Assembly: GCA_038529265.1 (NCBI GenBank)
Contig: JBCBDX010000013.1
Location: forward strand, 37,929 to 101,928
Direction of reading: 5' to 3'
Length of the DNA: 64,000 nt
Source: JBCBDX01 sp038529265
Lineage (GTDB): Bacteria; Pseudomonadota; Alphaproteobacteria; Rhizobiales; Rhizobiaceae
Shown: positions 25,857 to 35,264 of the stretch, piece after piece
Position numbering within the stretch: the stretch's first letter is position 1
Layout of the letters: every line of letters starts with the position of its first letter
Position numbers and translations under genes: made by a program
Notes under the pieces: model-generated
Seen by the model: the letters and a program-made list of their open reading frames with translations, nothing else
Told to the model about the DNA's origin: nothing
The model's database searches: none

Positions 25857-28436
25857 ATGCTCTATTTTTCGCCCTGGAAGACTGTACTGATCTGGCTGAC
25901 TGTTTTGGTCGGGCTCATGTTTGCCCTGCCAAACGTTTATACGCAGTCGTTACGCGATAGCCTGCCATCATTCCTGCCCAATGATACCATGGCGCTTGGC
26001 CTTGATCTACAGGGCGGCGTGCACCTCCAACTTAAGCTCGATCGTGAAGAACTGCTGGCCAACCGGCTTGAGAGCATTCGTGATGAAACACGACAGCTCT
26101 TACGCGCTGAATCCATTGGCTACACAGGTTTGCGTGGTCAGGCCCAAACCGTATCTTTCACATTGCGCGATGTCTCGGAGCGCGACGCGGCCCGCCAAGC
26201 GCTAGCTGACCTTGTTGCGCCCACTTCTGCAGGCCTCTTGACGGGCGGCACGCTCACTGAAGTCAATTTATCTGCCGGCGCTGATGGACGCTTTGAGCTT
26301 GATTTGACCGATGCCGGCTTGGACTTTCGCATGGCGAGTGCAGTTGCACAAACAGTTGAAGTGCTGCGCGGCCGTATTGATGAATTAGGTACCACAGAGC
26401 CCGTCATCCAACGCCAAGGAACGGATCGCATTATTGTCCAGGTGCCGGGTTTGGATGATCCGCAGCGTTTGAAAGACATCATCGGAACAACCGCCCGTCT
26501 TACTTTTCAGATGGTCGATTCAGAGAACTCCATTGAAGGTGCCATAAGCGGCACGCCGCCAGTTGGAACGGAAGTCCTTTATTCAACCGATGATCCGCCC
26601 ATTCCATATTTGCTTGAAACGCGCGAAGTCGTATCCGGTGAAAATCTGGATGATGCGCAAGCCGGTTTTGACCAAATCACATCGGAGCCCATCGTTACGT
26701 TCCGTTTTGACGGCACAGGCGCGCAACGTTTCGGCCGGGCGACACAAGAAAACGTCGGACGCCGCTTTGCCATTGTGCTTGATGATGCGGTGATTTCCGC
26801 ACCAACCATCCGCGAACCAATTCTAGGCGGGTCCGGCCAGATTTCCGGTGGCTTTACGGTGGAAGGCGCCAACGACCTGGCTATTCTGCTGCGGGCAGGT
26901 GCGCTGCCATTGACGCCGACATTCGTTGAAGAACGCACAGTTGGACCATCTCTTGGTGCCGATTCAATCGCTGCGGGCGAAATTGCCGGCATAGTTGGCG
27001 CGATTGCCGTTCTCGTTTTCATGGTCGCCGCTTATGGTTTGCTTGGTATCATTGCGAACATTGCCTTGGCGATTAACATCACCTTGGTGATCGCTGCATT
27101 GTCCGCACTGGGTGCAACGCTTACGCTTCCCGGTATTGCGGGTATTGTTCTGACAGTCGGGATGGCGGTCGACTCCAACGTTCTGATTTTTGAACGAATA
27201 CGTGAAGAGCGAATTGGCGGTCGCTCTCTCATTCAGTCAATCGATGCGGGCTTCCAGCGCGCTTTGACAACTATTGTTGATGCGAACGTCACCACGCTCA
27301 TTGCAGCGCTGATCTTGTTCTATCTGGGCTCGGGTCCAATCCGTGGCTTTGCCGTGACGCTCGCCATCGGTATCATAACCACGGTCTTTACGGCGTTTGT
27401 TTTGACACGCTGGATGGTTGCCTTTTGGCTGCGTCGAACAAAGCCAAAGGCACTGCCGACAGGCCTTGTTCGTTATTTGCGCCCCGATCACAGCATCAAA
27501 TTCATGTGGCTACGCCGCTTGACGTTCTCCGGTTCGGCGGCGGCAATCATCGCCTCCGTGGTTCTATTTGCCACAATTTCGATGAATCTTGGTATCGACT
27601 TTAAAGGCGGTTCGCTGATTGAGGTCCAGTCAAAAGCAGAGGTTGCTGATACCGGGGCCATCCGTAATGCGCTCGGAGAATTGAACCTTGGCGATGTGCA
27701 GGTTCAGGAATTTGGTTCGGAACGTGATGTACTCATCCGGGTTGAAAGCCAAGGCGGCGGGGATAATGCTGAACAGACTGTCATTACTTTGGTGCGCAGC
27801 GCGCTCGAAGCTGACTATGATGTCCGGCGGGTTGAGGTCGTAGGACCGACAGTCTCCGGTGAACTGGCGACCGCCGGCACCATTGCGGTTTTGGCTGCGC
27901 TGGGCGCGATCCTGATCTATATTTGGCTGCGGTTTGAGTGGCAGTTTGCCCTCGGTGCGATCATTGCGACGACCCACGATGTCATATTGACGATAGGCAT
28001 GTTTGTGATCACGGGTCTTGAGTTCAACTTGTCATCCATTGCTGCAATTTTGACGATTGTGGGTTACTCGTTAAACGACACTGTCGTGGTCTACGACCGA
28101 GTGCGAGAGAATTTGCGGCGTTATCGCAAGATGGAGCTTGCGGATCTTCTCGACATGTCGATGAACCAGACGCTACCGCGCACGATCCTCACATCGGTAA
28201 CTACATTGCTCGCTTTGTTTGCTCTCTTCATCTTCGGCGGCGAGGTGCTCCGATCCTTTGTGGCGGCTATGATATTTGGTGTTGTGGTTGGTACTTACTC
28301 ATCCATCTTCATTGCAGCACCAGTGCTAATCATGTTCCGTTTGCGCCCCGAAGCGCTGGATCGTAAAGCGACTGAAGCGGACAAGGAAAAAGCTGCAACG
28401 GCGAACACCGCGCCAATTCCGATGGATGATGTGTAG
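25857..28436 (+). CDS. secDF: protein translocase SecDF, fused
   Basis: Proton-driven partner of SecYEG that pulls secreted proteins across the membrane. SecD and SecF are fused in one chain of 859 residues. The SecD half has the N-terminal helix, DLQGGVHLQLKLDREELL (near 42), the P1 head and the FERIREE helix motif with GMAVDSNVLIFERIREE near 445. The SecF half begins near 555 with MNLGIDFKGGSLIEVQ and contains GYSLNDTVVVYDRVREN near 740. Twelve membrane segments are expected. Same operon as yajC and the Mth938-like gene. Confidence 0.97.
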   Translation: MLYFSPWKTVLIWLTVLVGLMFALPNVYTQSLRDSLPSFLPNDTMALGLDLQGGVHLQLKLDREELLANRLESIRDETRQLLRAESIGYTGLRGQAQTVSFTLRDVSERDAARQALADLVAPTSAGLLTGGTLTEVNLSAGADGRFELDLTDAGLDFRMASAVAQTVEVLRGRIDELGTTEPVIQRQGTDRIIVQVPGLDDPQRLKDIIGTTARLTFQMVDSENSIEGAISGTPPVGTEVLYSTDDPPIPYLLETREVVSGENLDDAQAGFDQITSEPIVTFRFDGTGAQRFGRATQENVGRRFAIVLDDAVISAPTIREPILGGSGQISGGFTVEGANDLAILLRAGALPLTPTFVEERTVGPSLGADSIAAGEIAGIVGAIAVLVFMVAAYGLLGIIANIALAINITLVIAALSALGATLTLPGIAGIVLTVGMAVDSNVLIFERIREERIGGRSLIQSIDAGFQRALTTIVDANVTTLIAALILFYLGSGPIRGFAVTLAIGIITTVFTAFVLTRWMVAFWLRRTKPKALPTGLVRYLRPDHSIKFMWLRRLTFSGSAAAIIASVVLFATISMNLGIDFKGGSLIEVQSKAEVADTGAIRNALGELNLGDVQVQEFGSERDVLIRVESQGGGDNAEQTVITLVRSALEADYDVRRVEVVGPTVSGELATAGTIAVLAALGAILIYIWLRFEWQFALGAIIATTHDVILTIGMFVITGLEFNLSSIAAILTIVGYSLNDTVVVYDRVRENLRRYRKMELADLLDMSMNQTLPRTILTSVTTLLALFALFIFGGEVLRSFVAAMIFGVVVGTYSSIFIAAPVLIMFRLRPEALDRKATEADKEKAATANTAPIPMDDV

Positions 28437-28441
28437 GCCGT

Positions 28442-28870
28442 ATGGCGAAACAAGATGAGCCTATTCGCGCCGGGATTGAGATGCGCGCAGCGCACTTTCC
28501 CGGTCGCGCCCCCATTGACGCCTACGGGGCAGGTGGGTTCCGCTTCGCCGAGATGAGCCACCAGGGTTCCATTCTCATGCTGCCATCGGGCATCTATGCA
28601 TGGGATGTGACAAGCTTTGCTGACATCAGCATGGGCAAACTCTCGGAAGTTGTTGCCGACGCGGAAGAAATCGAAGTTCTTCTGTTTGGATGCGGCAACG
28701 ACCTTATGCCCGTTCCCAAAGCTCTGCGCGATGAACTAAGCGCGCTTGGCATTCGCACTGAGCCGATGAGCACTGGCGCTGCGGTTCGAACTTACAATGT
28801 TTTGATGGCGGAAGATCGTCAGGTGGCTGCTGCTTTGATTGCTGTTGATGAAGCCAAATTGGCGCGATGA
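28442..28870 (+). CDS. Mth938-like domain protein (NDUFAF3 family)
   Basis: A 142-residue protein of the Mth938/DUF498 family, whose mitochondrial member NDUFAF3 is an assembly factor of respiratory complex I. Recognisable parts are the GGFRFAEMSHQGSILMLP and VLLFGCGNDLMPVPKALRDEL blocks. The start ATG at 28442 is three bases after the secDF stop, and its own stop overlaps the next ATG (ATGA). The bacterial role in complex I assembly is inferred from the mitochondrial protein. Confidence 0.88.
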   Translation: MAKQDEPIRAGIEMRAAHFPGRAPIDAYGAGGFRFAEMSHQGSILMLPSGIYAWDVTSFADISMGKLSEVVADAEEIEVLLFGCGNDLMPVPKALRDELSALGIRTEPMSTGAAVRTYNVLMAEDRQVAAALIAVDEAKLAR

Positions 28871-29715
28871 CATCATCCAAACTCTCAGAATCAGGCGCTT
28901 TAGGCGCTTTACGAGAAGCGGACCCCCTGCGTTATGCGGCGGTACTGTATATGCCGCAAGAAAAGAGAGCTCCAATTGCCAGCATATGGCTGTTTCAGTC
29001 TGAGATTGAACGTATCCGCGATTTGGTGTCGGAACCATTGCCCGGAGAAATCCGACTTCAATGGTGGAGAGATGTTTTTTTGGGGATGCGTGATGGTGAA
29101 GCCAAGCAAAACCCGTTAGCGGTCGATCTTCTGGAAACGATCGATGCAAATGGCCTTTCGCGGGACTTATTCGTCACGTTTCTCGAAGCCATGACATTTG
29201 ATCTGTATGAGGATCCGATGCGAGAGGCTGCTCAATTCGAAGGTCATATGGGCGAAACGCAGTCTGTGTTCTTTCAGATGATTTGCCAAATCCTTGCTGG
29301 AGAAAGGCTGCAAGATGGCACCGCTGCTGGCCACGCTGGCGTAGCTTTTGGCGTGATGCGTACACTGGTCGATACAGCCAAGCATCGCACGCGAGGTCAG
29401 ATATATGTTCCGAGCAACATGCTGGACACCAGAAAAATAACCGCGGACAAATGGCTTGCTTCCGACAACACGGCAGAGAAGTGCGATGCCATAAAGGATT
29501 TTACAGCTTTCGGTCTCGATCATCTCGCGAAAGCAAATTCAGCATTGACCGATCTGCCTGTTAACTGCCGTATCGCCTTCTTGGTGTTGGCAGTTTGCGG
29601 CAAAACGTTAGAACGTGCGCGCGAGAAGCCTTTAGATGCATTCAATGGAAATATTGCGCTCGGGCCTTTGCAAACGCATTGGACATTGTTGAAAGCAGCG
29701 CTTCGAGGGTTTTAG
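28867..29715 (+). CDS. squalene/phytoene synthase-like protein (NDUFAF6 family)
   Basis: Isoprenoid-synthase fold protein of 282 residues. QWWRDVFLG (near 62), GHMGETQSVFFQMICQIL (near 127) and HAGVAFGVMRTLVDTA (near 156) fit the NDUFAF6/Sicily subgroup, a complex I assembly factor, rather than a true phytoene synthase: the Asp-rich substrate motifs are not complete. Its start overlaps the NDUFAF3-like gene by four bases. No carotenoid or hopanoid genes are near, which supports the non-enzymatic reading. Confidence 0.8.
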   Translation: MTSSKLSESGALGALREADPLRYAAVLYMPQEKRAPIASIWLFQSEIERIRDLVSEPLPGEIRLQWWRDVFLGMRDGEAKQNPLAVDLLETIDANGLSRDLFVTFLEAMTFDLYEDPMREAAQFEGHMGETQSVFFQMICQILAGERLQDGTAAGHAGVAFGVMRTLVDTAKHRTRGQIYVPSNMLDTRKITADKWLASDNTAEKCDAIKDFTAFGLDHLAKANSALTDLPVNCRIAFLVLAVCGKTLERAREKPLDAFNGNIALGPLQTHWTLLKAALRGF

Positions 29716-29752
29716 TCGAGACTTTTATTAATAAACCGTCTCTGAGCGCGGC

Positions 29753-30337
29753 CTACGGTTGAGGCAGCCTAATTGTCTCATCCGGCGCGTTGATCTGGGT
29801 GGTGCGTGTGATTGCCGCCCCGGTAAACTCTGTCTCGACCCGCCATGGAAATCCGGTTTCCACATCGACCCAGTACATGACAGCATATTCCTGTCCGCTT
29901 GACTGCAAGATCGTGCGTGCTTGTAATTGGTGGACGGCTTTGCCATCCATCTCAATATTAAACTGACACTCAATATCGGTTGCCTGTTCGGCTTGCGTCG
30001 CCAAATCGGCGGCACGTTTCGCCAGCTCCTCAAGCGTATAAGTTTGAACAAGGTTCCAGGTTTCACCGCCGTCGCTGGTTGAGTAGAAGTTTTCATCCAA
30101 GGAAAGCGACTGAGGTGTGCCATTTTCGTCCATGTACATGGCGCGGTTCGCGCCGGTGGACAGCGCGGTTCCGACGAACTCATTGCCAGCAACCGAGGTT
30201 GTGATTTCCTGACGCATGGGCACCGGCCAATCGACCATCACCATTTGGGCGCGAACTGTTGCCTCACAACCGAGGTCAGTTGCCAAAGCCGGTGTTGTCG
30301 TCGCGATCAGGGCGGCGGATAGAAGTAAATTACGCAT
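29753..30337 (-). CDS. secreted protein of unknown function
   Basis: About 194 residues with a good signal peptide (MRNLLLSAALIATTTPALA-T). The mature part contains two cysteines (DLGCEA near the N-terminus, IECQFN in the middle) and a mostly polar beta-rich sequence ending LPQP. I do not recognise the family. I chose ATG 30337 over a TTG two codons earlier; AAAGGCC precedes it. It is convergent with the NDUFAF6-like gene across 37 bases that include the perfect palindrome TTTATTAATAAA. Confidence 0.7.
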   Translation of the reverse strand: MRNLLLSAALIATTTPALATDLGCEATVRAQMVMVDWPVPMRQEITTSVAGNEFVGTALSTGANRAMYMDENGTPQSLSLDENFYSTSDGGETWNLVQTYTLEELAKRAADLATQAEQATDIECQFNIEMDGKAVHQLQARTILQSSGQEYAVMYWVDVETGFPWRVETEFTGAAITRTTQINAPDETIRLPQP

Positions 30338-30481
30338 AGCCAACGTTGGCCTTTTGCAGTCATATGGTCAAGGCAGGGCGGTATTGACGTTTCAGATCAG
30401 CGGCACACCAAAACGGTCGCAAAAAAAGCTCATTGTGGCAGCTGTATAGCCGCGGTCAAATCGGTGACGCCGCTTGATCTT

Positions 30482-31188
30482 CTATGTTGGCGGATTGGGC
30501 TTGGAGCGCTTGCTGATGTCGGGTTCGACACCTTTCAGCAAGGCTTCCCACTGACGGTCTTCTTCGTAGCCGAATTCGATCAGAATGTCGGATATAGAAC
30601 CATAGAGCTCAATCTGTCCGGCGATACGGGGCAGGTGGTTCTTCCAGTTGCTAATGCTTGATGTGTCGATCTCCCTTACATCACGCATAGCAAGTAACGA
30701 ACCTGCCGATGGTTTTGCCAACGTGTGATAGGATGAGAAGTCCGCAGTTTTGTTGAGGAACGGCATCAATTGGTGCAGTTTGGCCTGAACGCTACCTGGA
30801 TCACTGACCAGGTCCTCATAACGAATGGTGATGAAGCGTGGATGAGACGCAACGCGCCGATAGTGCACTAGCATCTCTTTCCACAAATCCAGTTCCGCCC
30901 AGTAGTCTTCCAGTTTTTTGCCGTGTCGGCTGACGACAACATCTCGTGGATCACGCATCATACAGATTACCCAGAAACGGCGATCCGCTTGCAGGCGTTG
31001 ATGCACGAGCCCAGCTCGTTGGGCCGCTTGGTCAGGTATGAACCTTTGGTCCACTTGAATTTGTCAAAATCCGCTTCATGACCCTCGGTATGGTCAAAGT
31101 CGAAACAAACGCCCATACTTTCGGCAAGAAGCGTCGTGCCGCTTCTCGTGGATATGCCAACGATATGGACGCGTTGGTTTTTGCTCAT
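30482..31188 (-). pseudogene. sulfotransferase, interrupted by a one-base frameshift
   Basis: Two overlapping - strand frames together spell one sulfotransferase. The first (from ATG 31188) has the PAPS-binding loop GISTRSGTTLLAESMG and reads to TKRPNELG. The second continues with LVHQRLQADRRFWVI, the second PAPS motif MMRDPRDVVVSRHGK, RYEDLVSDP and a helical end. The join needs one extra base near 31010, within GGGCTC on the coding strand. As written, the first frame stops within about 15 codons. It could be a decaying gene or a sequencing error. Intact length would be about 235 residues. Acceptor unknown; a surface polysaccharide is a reasonable guess given the deacetylase-like neighbour. 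Confidence 0.75.
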
Positions 31189-31601
31189 GATTTGGGTCGA
31201 TCCGCAAAATTGGTGACGCCGCTTATGGCGTTGTTGGGGCAAGAATGCGAGTCCAAGTTTGGCGCTTGGCATGAGTGGCTGTGAATGACCGTCAAAGCTT
31301 AGCTGCCAAATTGTTGGCATCACCGGTATCCGGTTTACATAAGGGTGAAGGTTCATCTCAAAGGTAGCGGTCGGATGCGACTGCTACCTGGCTCGAAAAT
31401 GCGACGCAGTTCGACTTGTTCGACAATCCAGATGATGTAACGCGTCCAGCCAACACAAAGGCTGAACACTCTATCTGTGGTAGCAGCAACTGAGATCGTC
31501 AAATGAACGCCTTCACAGCGCCATCGCTTGCACACCCGTCCCTTGATTATCCACTTTTTTGATCGCCTCAAACTGAGCGATAAACTGAAACGATTGTAGG
31601 A
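31189..31601. other. gene-poor spacer, no feature recognised
   Basis: Between the sulfotransferase and the ChbG-like gene lie 413 bases without a convincing gene. Short frames exist on both strands but have no ribosome binding site, family mark or sensible composition. The part upstream of 31188 presumably carries the sulfotransferase promoter. No hairpin terminator seen. Confidence 0.5.
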
Positions 31602-32432
31602 TTAAAGATCTTGGTAGCTTATTAATTCGACGCCATGCTCTTCGGCGGCGGCTTTTAGTTTGGCACTTGTCAGTGTTTCCAAGCACGTTGTTCGATCAAT
31701 GGCTACCTCTTGGTATCCTTTGTGCCCAATTGCTTCAAGCTCTGCTGACATTACGGCCGGATGATCGATGAAAATATGAGTTCCCACAGGCAAGTTGGCG
31801 AAAGATTGCGCGAATGCTTCGGTTCTAACTTGCGTGTTTCTGGGAAACTTTGGGTAGCCGTCAATCCTTGCTAAGCCGTGGCCGAGTGCATCATCGGCCA
31901 AATTAAACTCGTGGCAAAGCTCCGACACGATCTCACCAATCCTCGGATCAAAATCATTGAAATGACCAATCATATGCGAACTGACATGAGATACATTCTG
32001 CAAGAGCGCAACACCGTGAGCAATTTGCGCCCTTAGTTCTTGAGTAATGTCATCAATGGACCAGTCGGCCTCTGCAAGACAAGGTCTTTCATCTCCGCTA
32101 CGTGGCAAGAGTAACGGAAGGAAGTGTCCGTTTTCATCAACAAGGCTTTTGGCCCGGGTCAATGGACGCCATTTCATGGCTTCCCACTCGCTTGTCAGCG
32201 TGAGGTGTATTCCAACATCTACTTTAGAATTGGCATTTAATAGCTTTGCCGCGTGCAGGACCCAAGCACCCGGCATCATAATTTCAATGCTTTTGGCAAT
32301 ACCTTCAGTGCATGCGAGCAAGCACCCCATATTCGAACTCCAACTGGTACCTGCGTCATCGACGCGAACCAGCAGGCGCTTTGGTTTATTCGTCTGCTTG
32401 GCTTCGGTTGGATCGAGCAACGCCAAACTCAC
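31602..32432 (-). CDS. ChbG/YdjC-family carbohydrate deacetylase-like protein
   Basis: Family of metal-dependent deacetylases acting on chitooligosaccharides (ChbG) or hopanoid glycans (HpnK). The metal site is recognisable: RVDDAG (near residue 22), DVGIHLTLT (near 68) and SSHMIGHFNDF (near 130), with FIDHPAV near 220. I chose GTG at 32432 because it overlaps the trmFO stop as GTGA, a coupling arrangement; an ATG at 32471 inside trmFO would add 13 residues. 276 residues. Substrate unknown. It shares a transcript with trmFO, perhaps by chance, and lies before a sulfotransferase that also modifies sugars. Confidence 0.75.
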   Translation of the reverse strand: MSLALLDPTEAKQTNKPKRLLVRVDDAGTSWSSNMGCLLACTEGIAKSIEIMMPGAWVLHAAKLLNANSKVDVGIHLTLTSEWEAMKWRPLTRAKSLVDENGHFLPLLLPRSGDERPCLAEADWSIDDITQELRAQIAHGVALLQNVSHVSSHMIGHFNDFDPRIGEIVSELCHEFNLADDALGHGLARIDGYPKFPRNTQVRTEAFAQSFANLPVGTHIFIDHPAVMSAELEAIGHKGYQEVAIDRTTCLETLTSAKLKAAAEEHGVELISYQDL

Positions 32433-33856
32433 TCTGCCGCTTCCATCCTTGCTTGGCCAACACCTAGCCAAGCCTTCACATCCGCCATCGCTCTTGATGT
32501 CATCGCGCGCTTCTTTGCCTGGGACTTGTCCTTGCCGCGGAACTTGCCCTGCCAGCCTTCCGGTTTTTTGACCGTGCCTTCGGGTAGCGGCGGGAAAAGG
32601 CCGAAATTGATGTTCATCGGTTGGAAAGAGCGTTTGCCGGGTTCTTCATCATTGCTGATATGGCCGCCGGTAATGTGATTCAACAAAGCGCCGAAAGCCG
32701 TTGTTTTTGGGGGTAAATCCGGCGTCTCGCCCGATTGCTCGGCGCTGGCGAACCGTCCCGCCAACAGTCCGATGGCGGCGCTTTCCACATAGCCTTCGCA
32801 GCCGGTGATTTGCCCGGCAAAGCGCAAGCTCGGGTGCGATTTGAGCGTCAAATCGTTTGCCAGAAGCGTTGGCGAGTTCAAATAGGTGTTGCGGTGAATG
32901 CCGCCGAGGCGGGCAAATTCGGCATTTTCCAAGCCAGGGATCATCCGGAAAATATCGGCCTGCGCGCCGTATCGCAGCTTCGTCTGGAAGCCGACCATAT
33001 TGTAAAGCGTGCCCAGCGCATTGTCCTGGCGCAACTGCACGACGGCATAGGGTTTGACGGTTGGGTTGTGCGCGTTGGTCAGGCCCATGGGCTTCATGGG
33101 GCCGTGGCGCAGCGTCTCGCGGCCGCGCTCGGCCATGACTTCGATGGGCAGGCAGCCGTCGAAATAGGGCGTGCCTTCCCACTCTTTGAACTCGGTCGTG
33201 TCACCGTCGGTCAACGCATCGATGAAGGCGTTATATTGCGCCTCATCCATCGGGCAGTTGATATAGTCCTTCCCAGTGCCGCCCGGGCCGACCTTGTCAT
33301 AGCGGGATTGGAACCACGCGACGTCCATGTTGATCGAGTCGGTGTGGATGATCGGCGCGATGGCATCGAAAAAGGTGAGGGCGTCCTGTCCTGTCTGCGC
33401 GCGGATGGCGTCGGCCAGATCGGGCGCGGTGAGTGGCCCGGTCGCGATGATGGTTTGGCCCCAATCTTTTGGCGGCAGGCCGGTGACTTCTTCGCGCACG
33501 ATCGTGATGTTGGGGTGTGCTTCGAGTTTGGCCGTGACGGCGGCGGAAAAACCGTTGCGGTCAACGGCGAGTGCGGAACCGGCGGGCACTTGGTGTGCAT
33601 CGGCGCATGCCATGATGAGCGATCCGGCAAGGCGCATTTCGGCGTGGATCAACCCGACAGCGTTTAGTTCGGCATCGTCCGAGCGAAACGAATTGGAGCA
33701 TACGAGTTCTGCAAAATCATCGGTTTGATGGGCTTCGGTGCCGCGTACGCCGCGCATCTCATGCAGAACAACGGGAATACCGCGCTCGGCGATTTGCCAA
33801 GCAGCCTCGGACCCGGCCAGGCCGCCTCCAACGATATGAATGGGATTGATTGTCAT
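32429..33856 (-). CDS. trmFO: methylenetetrahydrofolate--tRNA-(uracil-5-)-methyltransferase TrmFO
   Basis: FAD and folate-dependent enzyme making ribothymidine at position 54 of tRNA. The FAD-binding start is IHIVGGGLAGSEAAWQIAERG, followed by AHQTDDFAELVCSNSFRSDD (near residue 43) and GLTNAHNPTVKPYAVVQLRQDN (near 260), all typical. 475 residues, normal length. GC-rich codon use is stronger here than in neighbours. Upstream lies the divergent inositol monophosphatase gene; downstream the ChbG-like gene overlaps its stop. Confidence 0.96.
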   Translation of the reverse strand: MTINPIHIVGGGLAGSEAAWQIAERGIPVVLHEMRGVRGTEAHQTDDFAELVCSNSFRSDDAELNAVGLIHAEMRLAGSLIMACADAHQVPAGSALAVDRNGFSAAVTAKLEAHPNITIVREEVTGLPPKDWGQTIIATGPLTAPDLADAIRAQTGQDALTFFDAIAPIIHTDSINMDVAWFQSRYDKVGPGGTGKDYINCPMDEAQYNAFIDALTDGDTTEFKEWEGTPYFDGCLPIEVMAERGRETLRHGPMKPMGLTNAHNPTVKPYAVVQLRQDNALGTLYNMVGFQTKLRYGAQADIFRMIPGLENAEFARLGGIHRNTYLNSPTLLANDLTLKSHPSLRFAGQITGCEGYVESAAIGLLAGRFASAEQSGETPDLPPKTTAFGALLNHITGGHISNDEEPGKRSFQPMNINFGLFPPLPEGTVKKPEGWQGKFRGKDKSQAKKRAMTSRAMADVKAWLGVGQARMEAAE

Positions 33857-33979
33857 GGCGCGGGTCTAGCGGCTTTGAGGCGCCGGTTCAAATTCAAACG
33901 TGGCCAACGCATCAGTTGCGGTGTCATGTACTTGATACAGGTGCGGCGTTTGCTAAAGCGATCCAACAAGGGGACTTTC

Positions 33980-34807
33980 ATGATTTCAAACGACGAACTG
34001 ATTTGGGCCGCTGACTTGATGCGCGAAGCCGCGCAACGGGAGATAATGCCCCGTTTTCGCAAGCTCGATGATGGCGATATTGTGCAAAAAACGTCCTCCA
34101 TCGACCTGGTGACACATGCCGACATTCTGGCCGAAAAATATTTGACCGCGCGGCTCAAGGAACGGTTTCCCGAAGCACTTGTGGTCGGCGAGGAAGCCTT
34201 CAGTGAGGATTCTTCCATTTTGGAGGGCCTATCCACGGCCGAATTGGCTTTTGTGCTCGACCCGATTGATGGCACATTCAACTTTGCACATGGCATTCCG
34301 TTGTTTGGTGTCATGTGCGCAATCGTTGAAAAAGGTGTCACGACGGCGGGCATTATCTTTGATCCGGTGGGGAACAATTGGATTTTTGCAAGGCGCGGGT
34401 ACGGCGCTCACATGCGTTGGCTTGATGGTACAACCAAAACCATTCGGGTCGCTAAACCTGCGCCGATTTCCGAAATGGGCGGATCATCTTCCTGGTACTA
34501 TTTGGAGCCTTCGCTCAAGCGAACCGTTTTGTCCAACATGGAAAACTTCAAAACCGGATTTGGGTTTAGATGCGCCGCGCATGAATACTGGCTGGCTGCC
34601 AGCGGCGGTTGCCATTTTGTCATGTATGCCAAACTGAACCCTTGGGATCATTTGGCGGGAACGCTCATTCACGAAGAGGCAGGCGGTTATCACGCGCGTT
34701 TCGACGGCAGCGCTTATGATTGCTCGACGCTGGATGGTGGTTTGCTGGCTGCGCCTGATCAGGCAAGCTGGACTGCTATACGCGACGCGCTTTTCAAGGC
34801 CTCTTAA
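33980..34807 (+). CDS. inositol monophosphatase family protein
   Basis: Metal-dependent sugar or inositol phosphatase of 275 residues. The metal-binding motifs are VVGEEAFSED (near 70), DPIDGTFNFAHGIP (near 95) and WDHLAGTLIHEEAGG (near 223). I chose ATG 33980 since AAGGGGAC lies just upstream; the reading frame stays open for 85 codons before it but those would overlap trmFO and are not conserved-looking. Substrate could be inositol-1-phosphate, or another sugar phosphate or 3'-phosphoadenosine phosphate; it cannot be told by eye. A strong terminator follows. Confidence 0.9.
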   Translation: MISNDELIWAADLMREAAQREIMPRFRKLDDGDIVQKTSSIDLVTHADILAEKYLTARLKERFPEALVVGEEAFSEDSSILEGLSTAELAFVLDPIDGTFNFAHGIPLFGVMCAIVEKGVTTAGIIFDPVGNNWIFARRGYGAHMRWLDGTTKTIRVAKPAPISEMGGSSSWYYLEPSLKRTVLSNMENFKTGFGFRCAAHEYWLAASGGCHFVMYAKLNPWDHLAGTLIHEEAGGYHARFDGSAYDCSTLDGGLLAAPDQASWTAIRDALFKAS

Positions 34808-34812
34808 ACCAC

Positions 34813-34845
34813 AAAAGCCCGCGGCCGGGTGGCCGTCGGGCTTTT
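34813..34845 (+). terminator. rho-independent terminator after the inositol monophosphatase gene
   Basis: AAAAGCCCG pairs with CGGGCTTTT, with a second inner pairing (CGGCC with GGCCG) in the loop. It starts six bases after the stop codon. Because the stem is flanked by A on one side and T on the other, it may serve both strands, ending the DUF1127 transcript too. Confidence 0.85.
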
Positions 34846-34928
34846 CATCTCCAAGGCCGTTTTTGGGAGACAAACGGCCTGTGCGGTGCGTCAGCTAGTG
34901 GAGGAAGAAAGCTGGCGCTTTTGGGAGA

Positions 34929-35075
34929 TTAGTTTTGGAGTGCTTGGCGTGCGATAGTTGGGATATCAGCTCGAGAGATGCCGAGATCGTCTAGTTCGCG
35001 TGTAGACAAGCGGTAAAGTTCGTTTTCAGTTTGACGTACTTTGCGCCATTGGCGGAGTGATTGAGAGAAGTTCAT
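34929..35075 (-). CDS. DUF1127 small protein
   Basis: A 48-residue protein with the DUF1127 core (ELYRLSTRELDDLGISRADI), a helical Arg-rich domain common in alphaproteobacteria; some members bind RNA or take part in phosphate and stress responses. I chose ATG 35075 with AAAGGAAACC before it; the frame runs open further upstream to 35216, but that part is unlike the family. Monocistronic, divergent from the DUF2157 gene across 189 bases. Confidence 0.85.
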   Translation of the reverse strand: MNFSQSLRQWRKVRQTENELYRLSTRELDDLGISRADIPTIARQALQN

Positions 35076-35264
35076 TTTGGTTTCCTTTGCGGTGTTCTCG
35101 TGTTCGATTACAGTGCATAAGATACGCTCATCCGCCGCAGTTTGTAGGCACAAAAATGCATGGGTCACATGCGATTGTGCATCGCACAAATTCGCCACAT
35201 TTGTCACACGTGACAATTGATGATTTACTCTAACTTACTGAAATATAACCAGACTTGGTAATTC

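Noticed and set aside
30482..31054. Sulfotransferase as an intact gene starting at 31054
   Set aside because: That start removes the first PAPS-binding loop, which is present in the overlapping frame; a frameshift explains both.
31353..31571. 72-codon frame in the sulfotransferase-ChbG gap
   Set aside because: No ribosome binding site, Trp/Arg-rich product without a recognised pattern.
32735..33667. 310-codon open frame antisense to trmFO
   Set aside because: The GC-rich codon use of trmFO keeps the opposite strand open; composition is Gly/Arg/Val-rich without motifs.
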